Shown piece after piece: positions 6,269 to 12,150 of a stretch of DNA of 12,150 nucleotides. The DNA comes from an uncultured Eggerthellaceae bacterium (GTDB lineage: Bacteria; Actinomycetota; Coriobacteriia; Coriobacteriales; Eggerthellaceae). The stretch covers positions 1 through 12,150 of the forward strand of contig CASTMW010000041.1 in assembly GCA_949450265.1 (NCBI GenBank), written 5' to 3'. Position 1 is the first letter of the stretch, and every line of letters begins with the position of its first letter. Below the pieces are notes generated by a model, which was not told where the DNA came from, did no database searches, and saw only the letters and a program-made list of their open reading frames with translations. Both the position numbers and the translations under genes were made by a program.

Positions 6269-6312
6269 AGGAGCCTCAAGTCCGCATCTTCGCACGCGAA
6301 CGAGAGGCTCTT
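6269..6312 (+). promoter_or_regulatory. Leader hairpin sequestering the ABC transporter ribosome binding site
   Basis: Bases 6269-6277 (AGGAGCCTC) can pair with 6304-6312 (GAGGCTCTT) in a 9-bp stem containing one G-U pair. The 3' arm contains the SD GAGG and ends directly at the ATG at 6313, so the ribosome binding site would be closed. Within the 26-nt loop, TTCG (6289-6292) can pair with CGAA (6297-6300). This arrangement would allow translational control by an RNA-binding factor, ligand or upstream structure, but no known riboswitch class is recognised. Confidence 0.5.
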
Positions 6313-9300
6313 ATGCTGCAGCTCAAAGATATCAGGAAATCGTATACCACGGGCGGCTTCACGCAGGTAGCGCTGGACGGCGTGTCCATCAACTTCCGCG
6401 ACAACGAGTTCGCCGCCATCCTTGGTCCCAGCGGTTCAGGCAAGACCACGCTGCTAAACATCATCGGCGGTCTTGACCATTACGATTCGGGCGACTTGGT
6501 CATCGACGGCGTTTCCACCAAAGACTACACCGATCGCGACTGGGACACCTTCCGCAACAACCGCATCGGCTTCGTGTTCCAAAGCTACAACCTGATCCCA
6601 CACCAAACGGTGCTGGCGAACGTGGAACTGGCGCTAACGCTGTCGGGGGTCAACCGCGAAGAGCGCCGCGCCCGCGCCATCGCCCAACTGGAGCGCGTGG
6701 GCCTGGGCGACCACGTGAACAAGAAGCCCAGCCAGCTCTCCGGTGGCCAGATGCAACGCGTGGCCATCGCACGGGCGCTCATCAACGACCCGGAGATCCT
6801 GCTGGCCGACGAGCCTACCGGCGCGTTGGACAGCAAGACCAGCATCCAGATCATGGACCTGCTGACCGAGATCGCCAACGACCGCCTGGTGGTCATGGTC
6901 ACGCACAATCCCGAATTGGCCGACGAATACGCCACGCGCATCGTGAACCTCTCCGATGGGCACATCCTGGCCGACACCGACCCGTACAGCCCCAGCGCCG
7001 ATGAGGTGGCCCGGGTCTCGGCCAAGAAGCCGCGTCGCACCTCCATGAGCTTCTTGACCGCGCTGTCGCTGTCGTTCAACAACCTGATGACCAAGAAGGG
7101 CCGCACCATCATGACGGCCTTTGCGGGTAGCATCGGCATCATCGGCATCGCGGCCATCCTGGCGCTGGCCAACGGTGTGAACAACTACATCAAGAACGTG
7201 GAGGAAGAGACGCTTGCAGTCTATCCGCTGCAAGTCATGGACACCGGGTTCGACATAACCAGCTACATGGCCAGCAACATGTCGCTTGGCGATAGTGGTA
7301 GCGACGACAACCAGCCCAGCGCAACGATCGAAGGTGATGGTGAGGGCGTCCTGCACGAGACCAAGATGGTCACCAGCATGTTCGATGGCGTGCAGTCGAA
7401 CGATCTGCGCTCTCTCAAAGAATATCTTGAGACGCCCGAGAGCGGCATCGACGAATACGCGAAGAGCATCCACTACTCCTATAATGTGACGCCACACATC
7501 TTCGACGCCGATACGTCAGAGGGCGTGCGCCAGATCAATCCCAACCTCTCCTTCCAAGCCATGGGGATGGGCGGTGAATCGACCGGCAACTCGTTCTCAT
7601 CCATGATGATGAACGTGGATGTGTTCGGCGAGATGCCAGGAGACATGGACACCATCAACGAGAACTATGACATCCTGGCCGGTCACATGCCCGAGAACTA
7701 CAACGAGTGCATACTGGCGCTGGACTCGAGCGGCAAGATACCCGACGTGTTCCTGTATTCGCTCGGCCTGCGCGACGATCAAGAGCTCGACGATATGGTG
7801 CACGCCTTCGTGAGTAACGACGAGATAGACGCTCCCATGGACGAGATGGATATAAGCTACGACGACATATTGAACGTGCGCATGAAGCTCGTAACAGCCG
7901 CCGACTTCTACCAATACGACGAGGGCTACGGCGTATGGGTGGACAAGCGCGAGGATGACACCTACATGAAGAACCTCGTCGATGGTGCGGAAGAGGTGCG
8001 CATCGTAGGCATCCTGGTGGCAAAGCCCGACGCGAACGTCATGGTGCTCGGCAATGGGGTGCTGTATCCATCCTCCATGATCGAGCACATCATAGAGGAA
8101 TCGGGGCGCACGCAGATCGTGAAGGACCAGATGGCCGAGCCTGCCATCGATGTGTTCAACGGGAAGACCTTCGCCGAGGAAGCCGAAGACGGCTCGTCGA
8201 GCGACTTCGACATGGGGAACCTCTTCACCGTGGATGAAGGAGCGCTATCAGCGGCGTTCACCTTCGACGAGAGCAAACTGAAGCTGGACCTGTCCGGCCT
8301 GAACATCAACTTCAATGCCGCCTCGCTGCCCCAACCGAACATCGACTTCAGCCAGATGGGCGGCGGGGAGAGCGGTGACCAGACCGGCAGCCCTGACATG
8401 TCCGGCATGGAGGTGGATCAGCAGGTGGCGAACCAGATGGTCAGCCAGATGATGGCCGATTTCCAACGGCAGCTGCCCAGCCTGCCCGGCACCACCATGG
8501 CCGAGAAGGTGCAGTCCTACATGGCCAGCGATTCCGCCAAGGCCATCATCGCGAAAGCCATGGCCGACGGGCTGAGCGACATGAGCGCCATGCAGGAACA
8601 GCAGCAAGCACAGCAGGCGGCCATGCAGAAATACCTCAACGACTACCTGACCCAGTACATGGGGCAGCTGATGGAGGCGCTGTCGAAGCAAATGCGCGCA
8701 GCGGTGACCACCGCCATGACCCGCGCCATGAACCAGCTGGCCGCTAATATGTCCAGCGCTATGAGCATCGACACCGAGGCCTTCAAGAACGCGTTCCGAT
8801 TCGACATGACTGAAGACGAGTTGACCGAACTCATCATGTCCATGATGTCCAGCACCGCCGCCACATTCGATAGCAACCTAGCGAAGCTGGATTATGCCGA
8901 GCTGGACAATCCCTCAGAGATAGACATCTACGCACGCGATTTCGACTCCAAGCAAGGCGTGATAGACGTGCTCGATCGATATAACGAGCGCATGGAGGCC
9001 GAAGGCGAGGATACGAAGGTGATAACCTACACCGACATCGTGGGCACCATGATGAGCTCGGTGACCACCATCATCGACATGATCAGCTACGTGCTGATCG
9101 CGTTCGTGTCCATCAGCCTGATCGTCAGTTCCATCATGATCGGCGTGATCACCTACATCAGCGTGTTGGAGCGCAAGAAGGAGATCGGCATCCTGCGCGC
9201 CATCGGCGCCAGCAAGAGCAACGTTTCACAGATATTCAATGCCGAAACGGTCATCGAAGGACTCATATCGGGTGCGCTGGGCGTAGGGATCACAGCGCTC

Positions 9301-9483
9301 GGGTGTATTCCGGCCAGCGCCATCGTGTATGCGATGTTCGATGTGCCCAACGTGGCCAGCCTGCCTTGGGCGGCAGGGCTGATCCTGATCCTGATAAGCG
9401 TGGCGCTGTCGTTCATCGCGGGGCTGATCCCCGCCAGCCGTGCCAGCCATGCCGACCCGGTGGAGGCGCTGCGCAGCGAATAG
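6313..9483 (+). CDS. Fused ABC transporter ATPase-permease, MacB/FtsX type, giant outside domain
   Basis: A single 1056-residue chain. Residues 1-225 are the nucleotide-binding domain: Walker A GPSGSGKTT (38-46), Q-loop FVFQS (87-91), signature LSGGQ (142-146), Walker B ILLADEPTGALD (162-173) and H-loop VTHN (196-199). After a linker comes a first membrane helix (about 264-290), an outside domain of about 620 residues (291-917), then three helices (about 918-948, 975-1005 and 1019-1040). Between the second and third helices is the MacB/FtsX signature LERKKEIGILRAIGAS (952-967). The layout is that of MacB-type mechanotransmission transporters, but MacB itself is about 650 residues with a far smaller periplasmic domain. 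Residues 681-850 are unusual: 23 methionines in 170 residues, many glutamines, and strong helical or coiled-coil character. The SD GAGG lies 5 nt before ATG 6313 and is buried in a leader hairpin. The substrate is unknown; peptide or antimicrobial export, or envelope signalling, would fit the family. No separate partner gene is adjacent. Confidence 0.93.
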   Translation: MLQLKDIRKSYTTGGFTQVALDGVSINFRDNEFAAILGPSGSGKTTLLNIIGGLDHYDSGDLVIDGVSTKDYTDRDWDTFRNNRIGFVFQSYNLIPHQTVLANVELALTLSGVNREERRARAIAQLERVGLGDHVNKKPSQLSGGQMQRVAIARALINDPEILLADEPTGALDSKTSIQIMDLLTEIANDRLVVMVTHNPELADEYATRIVNLSDGHILADTDPYSPSADEVARVSAKKPRRTSMSFLTALSLSFNNLMTKKGRTIMTAFAGSIGIIGIAAILALANGVNNYIKNVEEETLAVYPLQVMDTGFDITSYMASNMSLGDSGSDDNQPSATIEGDGEGVLHETKMVTSMFDGVQSNDLRSLKEYLETPESGIDEYAKSIHYSYNVTPHIFDADTSEGVRQINPNLSFQAMGMGGESTGNSFSSMMMNVDVFGEMPGDMDTINENYDILAGHMPENYNECILALDSSGKIPDVFLYSLGLRDDQELDDMVHAFVSNDEIDAPMDEMDISYDDILNVRMKLVTAADFYQYDEGYGVWVDKREDDTYMKNLVDGAEEVRIVGILVAKPDANVMVLGNGVLYPSSMIEHIIEESGRTQIVKDQMAEPAIDVFNGKTFAEEAEDGSSSDFDMGNLFTVDEGALSAAFTFDESKLKLDLSGLNINFNAASLPQPNIDFSQMGGGESGDQTGSPDMSGMEVDQQVANQMVSQMMADFQRQLPSLPGTTMAEKVQSYMASDSAKAIIAKAMADGLSDMSAMQEQQQAQQAAMQKYLNDYLTQYMGQLMEALSKQMRAAVTTAMTRAMNQLAANMSSAMSIDTEAFKNAFRFDMTEDELTELIMSMMSSTAATFDSNLAKLDYAELDNPSEIDIYARDFDSKQGVIDVLDRYNERMEAEGEDTKVITYTDIVGTMMSSVTTIIDMISYVLIAFVSISLIVSSIMIGVITYISVLERKKEIGILRAIGASKSNVSQIFNAETVIEGLISGALGVGITALGCIPASAIVYAMFDVPNVASLPWAAGLILILISVALSFIAGLIPASRASHADPVEALRSE

Positions 9484-9549
9484 CGAATGGTGCTGGCTCT
9501 GGCGCACACCACGGCACTGGAAGCGTGGCGCACCCGCGCACATACGAAG

Positions 9550-9577
9550 AAGGCCCCGGATGTATCCGGGGCCTTTC
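9550..9577. terminator. Strong rho-independent terminator, probably bidirectional
   Basis: AAGGCCCCGGA (9550-9560) and TCCGGGGCCTT (9565-9575) form a perfect 11-bp stem with loop TGTA, followed by TTC on the plus strand. Read from the other side the stem is followed by CTTCTTCG. It lies 66 bp after the ABC transporter stop and 65 bp beyond the stop of the minus-strand small gene, so it can serve both convergent genes. Confidence 0.9.
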
Positions 9578-9594
9578 TGCATCAGAGGGTCTGC

Positions 9595-9629
9595 ATGGTT
9601 CGATAGCCCGCTTCGGGCACTCGGACCAT
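9595..9629 (-). repeat. Two-tier hairpin in the 3' region of the small acidic gene
   Basis: ATGGTTCG (9595-9602) pairs with CGGACCAT (9622-9629) in 8 pairs including one G-U. Inside, GCCCG (9606-9610) pairs with CGGGC (9614-9618) around a 3-nt loop, leaving a symmetric 3x3 internal loop. It starts 10 bp past the stop codon of the small gene and precedes the shared terminator. No T-run follows, so it may be an mRNA 3' stabiliser or a small structured RNA. Confidence 0.5.
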
Positions 9630-9639
9630 ACGAGCCGCG

Positions 9640-9837
9640 TTAACGCTGCGCCTGATCGAACTCGAAGACGGTCTCTGCCGCTTCTGCTGCCGCCTGTTCG
9701 TTGCCCATGGCATCGAAATCTTCCACAGACGCTTCGGCTTCGGCCATGACCTCTTGCTCGATGCGGTCAAGGTCTGCCTGCGCTGCCTGCGCCTTGCCTG
9801 CTGCTGTTCTTTCGAACTCTTCCATCGAATCAACCAT
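9640..9837 (-). CDS. Small acidic Ala-rich helical protein, unknown function
   Basis: A 65-residue product that I do not recognise. It is strongly acidic (18 Asp/Glu against 4 Lys/Arg), alanine-rich (16 of 65), has no cysteine, no signal peptide and no membrane helix, and looks fully helical, with stretches such as ADLDRIEQEVMAEAEASVED that could form a coiled coil. A near-consensus SD, AAGGAGG, lies 6 nt before ATG 9837, much better than for an accidental frame, and the gene ends close to a structured 3' region and a strong terminator. These points support a real, efficiently translated gene. The overlapping longer frame on the same strand (9582-9833) has a basic, Arg/Gln-rich composition and no SD, and is taken as a shadow. 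The gene stands alone between the ABC transporter (convergent) and the aminotransferase (same strand, about 220 bp upstream). Binding to a basic partner or DNA mimicry would be speculation. Confidence 0.72.
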   Translation of the reverse strand: MVDSMEEFERTAAGKAQAAQADLDRIEQEVMAEAEASVEDFDAMGNEQAAAEAAETVFEFDQAQR

Positions 9838-9963
9838 GATGGGCCTCCTTCTTTCGATAGCGCTCTTAGATGATCCGATTATGGCATCTGGCCCTGAGCA
9901 CCTTCGACGGCACGCCCATTCTGAAACCTGGCGTCAATCGCACGTTTCCCGGCCGTCATGTCA

Positions 9964-9976
9964 GCGCACGGTGCGC
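9964..9976. repeat. Perfect short palindrome GCGCAC-G-GTGCGC
   Basis: This exact 13-bp palindrome sits in the 223-bp gap between the small acidic gene and the aminotransferase. No gene or terminator with a T-run could be supported in the gap. It may be an operator for the leftward small gene, about 127 bp from its start, or chance in GC-rich DNA. Confidence 0.35.
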
Positions 9977-10060
9977 ATTCCGCGACCTGTGCATCATGCA
10001 TCCCACGGCCTGCGCGTCCGCGGCCTGCATGTGTGCGTCCTGTATGCCCGCCCGCATCCG

Positions 10061-11239
10061 TCAGGCGTAGCTCTCCTTCAACGCCTTGAAGGCGGGCATG
10101 CTACGCTCGATGGTGTCCCGCGCGATACAGTACGACAGGCGCACCCACCCTTCCGCGCCGAAGCTGTCCGAGGGCACCAGCAGCAATTCGAACTCCTTCG
10201 CGCGTTCGCTGAAGGCCACTGCGTCGGGCTCCAGCGCGCGCATCCACAGGTAGAAAGCGCCTTCAGGTTCCACGAACTCGTAACCCAGCTCGGCCAGACC
10301 GCGCGTCAGGATCTGCCGATTGGTCGCGTACGCCTCCACGTCGCTGGGCGTACCCAAACACCGCGCCACCGCACGCTGCAGCATGACCGGCGCGCAGATG
10401 TAACCGAGCGCGCGGCCCGCACCGCAGACCGCTGTGAAGATGGCACCCGCGTCGGCCATACGATCGCTCACGTAGATGTAACCGATGCGCTCGCCGGGCA
10501 AGCTGAGCGATTTGCTGAACGAATAGCACAGAATGGTGTCTACGTACAAGCTGGGCAGATAGGGTACCTCAGCACCATAGGTTATCTCGCGATACGGCTC
10601 GTCGGCCACCAGAAAGATGCGCCGGTCAAGCTCGGCCTCCTTGCGCGCCAGCATGTCACAGAGTGCACTCAGGCTCTCGCGCGAGTACACGGCACCCACC
10701 GGATTGTTCGGGCTATTCACGATGATGGCGCTGGTGCGCTCGGTGATGGCCGCTTCGATAGCCGCCACATCGGGCTGGAAGCTGGGCTGCTGCGCAGGCA
10801 CTTCCACCAGCGTGCAGCCAGCGGTATGGGTCCAGGTGCGGTATTCGGGGAAATACGGGCTGATGACGATAACCTCGTCGCCCGGCTCGCAAATGGCTGA
10901 CAGCGTGATGGCGATAGCCGACGATGCGCCGGAGGTCACGTATATGTTCCCCGGCGTAGCAGGCAACCCGAACGAACGGGTCAGATGCTCAGCGATAGCC
11001 GCGCGCACCTGCGGGTCCCCCGGGCTGGGCGTGTATTCGTGCAGCACCACCGGGTCCATCTCAAGCAGATCACGGAACGCCTGGGTCACACAGTCGGGTG
11101 CGGGCACGCTGGGGTTGCCGATACTGTAGTCGAACACGTTCTCGGCCCCGATGGCCGCCTTGCGCTCCAGCCCGAATGCGAACAGCTCGCGTATCTTGTT
11201 GGGCTCTGCGCCCAGATCGTACATCTTCTGGTTGATCAT
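10061..11239 (-). CDS. PLP-dependent class I/II aminotransferase (aspartate aminotransferase-like)
   Basis: Cytosolic fold-type I aminotransferase of 392 residues that moves an amino group between an amino acid and a 2-oxo acid through pyridoxal phosphate. Landmarks: YSIGNPSVPAP (38-48, substrate entry), VTSGASSAI (101-109, phosphate cradle), NSPNNPVG (175-182, Asn contact to PLP O3'), VADEPY (211-216, Asp213 to the pyridine nitrogen), SFSKSLSLPGERIGY (240-254) with Schiff-base Lys243, and VRLSYC (366-371) with Arg367, which binds the substrate carboxylate. The order and spacing are those of the AspC/aromatic aminotransferase family. Substrate choice cannot be read from sequence, so Asp, aromatic or branched-chain donors remain possible. 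The start ATG 11239 has AAGGAGG 4 nt upstream; the frame runs on to 11389, but the extra part is Arg-rich, unlike the family and without an SD. The gene diverges from the iron-sulfur flavoprotein gene, with about 167 bp between them. No clear terminator follows it. Confidence 0.93.
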   Translation of the reverse strand: MINQKMYDLGAEPNKIRELFAFGLERKAAIGAENVFDYSIGNPSVPAPDCVTQAFRDLLEMDPVVLHEYTPSPGDPQVRAAIAEHLTRSFGLPATPGNIYVTSGASSAIAITLSAICEPGDEVIVISPYFPEYRTWTHTAGCTLVEVPAQQPSFQPDVAAIEAAITERTSAIIVNSPNNPVGAVYSRESLSALCDMLARKEAELDRRIFLVADEPYREITYGAEVPYLPSLYVDTILCYSFSKSLSLPGERIGYIYVSDRMADAGAIFTAVCGAGRALGYICAPVMLQRAVARCLGTPSDVEAYATNRQILTRGLAELGYEFVEPEGAFYLWMRALEPDAVAFSERAKEFELLLVPSDSFGAEGWVRLSYCIARDTIERSMPAFKALKESYA

Positions 11240-11319
11240 CGTGCCTCCTTGCGCGCGACATCGCCATTGCCACGGTGCACTGTCTCTTGCCGCTCGTTGC
11301 CGCCTCTTGCCTGTTCCCG

Positions 11320-11325
11320 ATTCTA
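11320..11325 (-). promoter_or_regulatory. Candidate -10 box (TAGAAT) for the aminotransferase
   Basis: TAGAAT on the minus strand lies about 80 nt before the aminotransferase ATG. No -35 hexamer with normal spacing is visible; the nearest TTG-type hexamer is 23 bp away. It is weak support, but the position within the divergent gap is right. Confidence 0.28.
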
Positions 11326-11362
11326 CCGCCGCCTTCGACCGGCCGCCTCCGCAAGCTGGCAA

Positions 11363-11371
11363 TGGTATGAT
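11363..11371 (+). promoter_or_regulatory. Extended -10 promoter (TGG-TATGAT) for the flavoprotein gene
   Basis: TGGTATGAT fits the extended -10 pattern TGn-TATAAT with one mismatch and is followed by a T-rich stretch. A transcript from here would have a leader of about 29 nt ending in AGGAGG and the ATG at 11407. There is no clear -35, which extended -10 promoters can lack. Confidence 0.45.
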
Positions 11372-11406
11372 TTTTCGCAATGAACGCAAGAGCAGGAGGG
11401 GGAACC

Positions 11407-12051
11407 ATGGATGACATCAAGGTGATGCTGGTCAACGGCAGTCCGCACAAACATGGCACGACCGATCGCGCACTTGACGCCGTGGAAGCCGCGCTGATGG
11501 AAGATGGCGTGGAAGTAGGGCGCTTCTGGGTGGGCAACAAGCCCATCGCCGGTTGCCTTGGGTGCGGCTATTGCACCGAGCACGGCGGCGAATGCGTCTT
11601 CGGCGACGTGGTGAACGAGTTCAACCACCAGGCAGCCAACTACGACGGCTTCATCTTCGGCACGCCTGTGCACTACGCTGCCATGGGCGGTGCCGCGAAG
11701 TCGTTCATGGACCGTTCGTTCTATTCGCAGGCCTGCGGTGGCCTGAACATCTATCCGTTCAAGCCCGCAGCGGGCGTGGTGGTGGCGCGGCGCGGCGGCT
11801 GTGCCTCGGCCTTCGACGAGATCAACAAGTATTTCAGCATCGTGCAGATGCCCATCATCACCTCGGTGTACTGGAACATGGTATATGGCCGGGAAGCTGC
11901 CGATGCCGAACAGGACCTGGAAGGGCTGCGCACCATGCGCATGCTGGGCCACAACATGGCCTATCACCTGAAATGCAAAGCGGCCGGAGCCGAAGCGGGC
12001 ATCCTACCACCTGCGCCCGAGCCACCCGCGCGCACGAACTTCATCCGCTAA
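11407..12051 (+). CDS. Flavodoxin-fold NAD(P)H oxidoreductase, iron-sulfur-flavoprotein-like
   Basis: A 214-residue cytosolic flavoprotein of the NADPH-dependent FMN reductase superfamily. The start MLVNGSPHKHGTTDRALD contains the FMN phosphate loop GSPHKHGTTD (11-20) at the end of strand 1. A compact cysteine motif follows: Cys50-x2-Cys53-x2-Cys56-x6-Cys63, as in the iron-sulfur flavoproteins (Isf) of anaerobes, where it holds a [4Fe-4S] cluster next to FMN. GFIFGTPVHYAAMGGAAKSFMDR (81-103, the second flavin-contact loop) is also typical. The tail from about 195 is proline-rich. Members pass electrons from ferredoxin or NAD(P)H, and some reduce O2 or H2O2 or quinones; the substrate here is unknown. 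ATG 11407 was chosen for its strong SD AGGAGG, 7 nt upstream; an upstream ATG at 11380 lacks one. The gene stands alone, divergent from the aminotransferase. The binding of a cluster is inferred from the cysteines only. Confidence 0.88.
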   Translation: MDDIKVMLVNGSPHKHGTTDRALDAVEAALMEDGVEVGRFWVGNKPIAGCLGCGYCTEHGGECVFGDVVNEFNHQAANYDGFIFGTPVHYAAMGGAAKSFMDRSFYSQACGGLNIYPFKPAAGVVVARRGGCASAFDEINKYFSIVQMPIITSVYWNMVYGREAADAEQDLEGLRTMRMLGHNMAYHLKCKAAGAEAGILPPAPEPPARTNFIR

Positions 12052-12053
12052 GA

Positions 12054-12088
12054 GCGACCGAGAGCAAGGGCGGGGTCGCATGCTCTCG
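12054..12088. repeat. Overlapping inverted repeats after the flavoprotein gene, possible terminator
   Basis: CGAGAGCA (12059-12066) and TGCTCTCG (12081-12088) are exact reverse complements with a 14-nt loop. GCGACC (12054-12059) and GGTCGC (12074-12079) form a second, mutually exclusive 6-bp stem. The structure begins 3 bp past the stop codon. There is no T-run, so termination would be of the weak kind. Confidence 0.45.
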
Positions 12089-12109
12089 CCTGCTATCGCT
12101 ACGCTGTTC

Positions 12110-12128
12110 AAAAAAGGAGCCCCGCATG
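12110..12128 (+). pseudogene. Start site of a gene apparently cut by an insertion sequence
   Basis: AAAAAAGGAG is followed 6 nt later by ATG (12126-12128), an excellent translation start, but the frame reads Met-Asn-stop. The stop lies inside the sequence that resembles an IS end. The simplest reading is that a gene began here and its coding part has been pushed away by the insertion. Alternatively the SD and ATG are coincidental. Confidence 0.35.
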
Positions 12129-12150
12129 AACTAGACCCCAAAAGTGGGAC
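12127..12150. mobile_element. Probable terminal inverted repeat of an IS3-family element (runs off right edge)
   Basis: The last 24 bases, TGAACTAGACCCCAAAAGTG followed by GGAC, match the style of IS3-family (IS150-like) ends: they start with TG, then have a short variable stretch, then a CCCC-AAAA-GT core and a GGAC close. This is recognised from memory of the family. Neither the transposase nor the opposite end is in view, so orientation and exact boundary cannot be confirmed. Confidence 0.5.

Noticed and set aside
9590..9630. Possible tRNA because of a GGTTCGA-like T-loop
   Set aside because: The bases around it form an ordinary hairpin. No acceptor stem, D-arm or anticodon arm can be placed.
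9582..9833. 83-codon minus-strand frame overlapping the small acidic gene
   Set aside because: It is very basic and low in complexity, has no SD, and overlaps a frame with an excellent SD.
9870..10070. 66-codon plus-strand frame with a Cys-rich end in the gap before the aminotransferase gene
   Set aside because: There is no SD before its ATG, the composition looks random, and it overlaps the aminotransferase stop. It could be a metal-binding microprotein, but nothing supports that.
12054..12088. H-type pseudoknot from the two overlapping stems
   Set aside because: The first connecting loop would have zero nucleotides, so both stems cannot form together. They are alternatives.

Overview
The window is GC-rich bacterial DNA carrying nine recognisable genes or gene fragments, mostly single genes with their own Shine-Dalgarno (SD) sites. 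The look of the proteins suggests an anaerobic gut-type actinobacterium of the Coriobacteriia (Eggerthellaceae-like). The clues are a GLUG-repeat surface protein with a C-terminal membrane anchor, a tilS with an actinobacterial Ala/Gly/Asp-rich insert, a fused ABC ATPase-permease with a very large outside domain, and an iron-sulfur flavoprotein. This placement is inference and no marker gene fixes it.

Left part (1-1822), all on the minus strand: the first ~50 residues of a MarR-type regulator run off the left edge, preceded by maf (nucleotide pyrophosphatase) and a MutY-like DNA glycosylase without an iron-sulfur cluster. The last two are both genome-housekeeping functions: nucleotide-pool cleaning and repair of oxidised-guanine mispairs. 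A divergent gap of about 260 bp with inverted repeats leads to a plus-strand gene (2085-4193) for a large exported beta-helix protein anchored by a C-terminal membrane helix. It converges on tilS (4283-5545, minus), which contains an 18-bp tandem repeat.

Middle part (5546-9577): tilS and a ferritin gene diverge from a short region holding a perfect 9-bp inverted repeat over a TATAAT box. Ferritin (5684-6199) is followed by a 113-bp leader with two hairpins, one of which would hide the ribosome binding site of the next gene. That gene encodes a 1056-residue fused ABC transporter (ATPase plus four-helix MacB/FtsX-type permease) whose outside domain of about 620 residues has a methionine- and glutamine-rich helical stretch. 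A strong terminator hairpin closes it and probably also serves a small acidic orphan gene (65 aa, minus strand) on the far side.

Right part (9838-12150): a class I PLP aminotransferase (minus) and an iron-sulfur-flavoprotein-like oxidoreductase (plus) diverge from a shared promoter region. At the very end a good SD plus ATG is cut off after the start codon by a sequence resembling the terminal inverted repeat of an IS3-family insertion sequence, so the window appears to stop just inside a mobile element.

I see no CRISPR array, tRNA, rRNA, prophage or recognisable defence system. The most interesting items are the transporter with its hairpin leader, the cluster-less MutY-like enzyme with a Glu in place of the usual catalytic Asp, the tandem repeat inside tilS, and the IS junction at a start codon.
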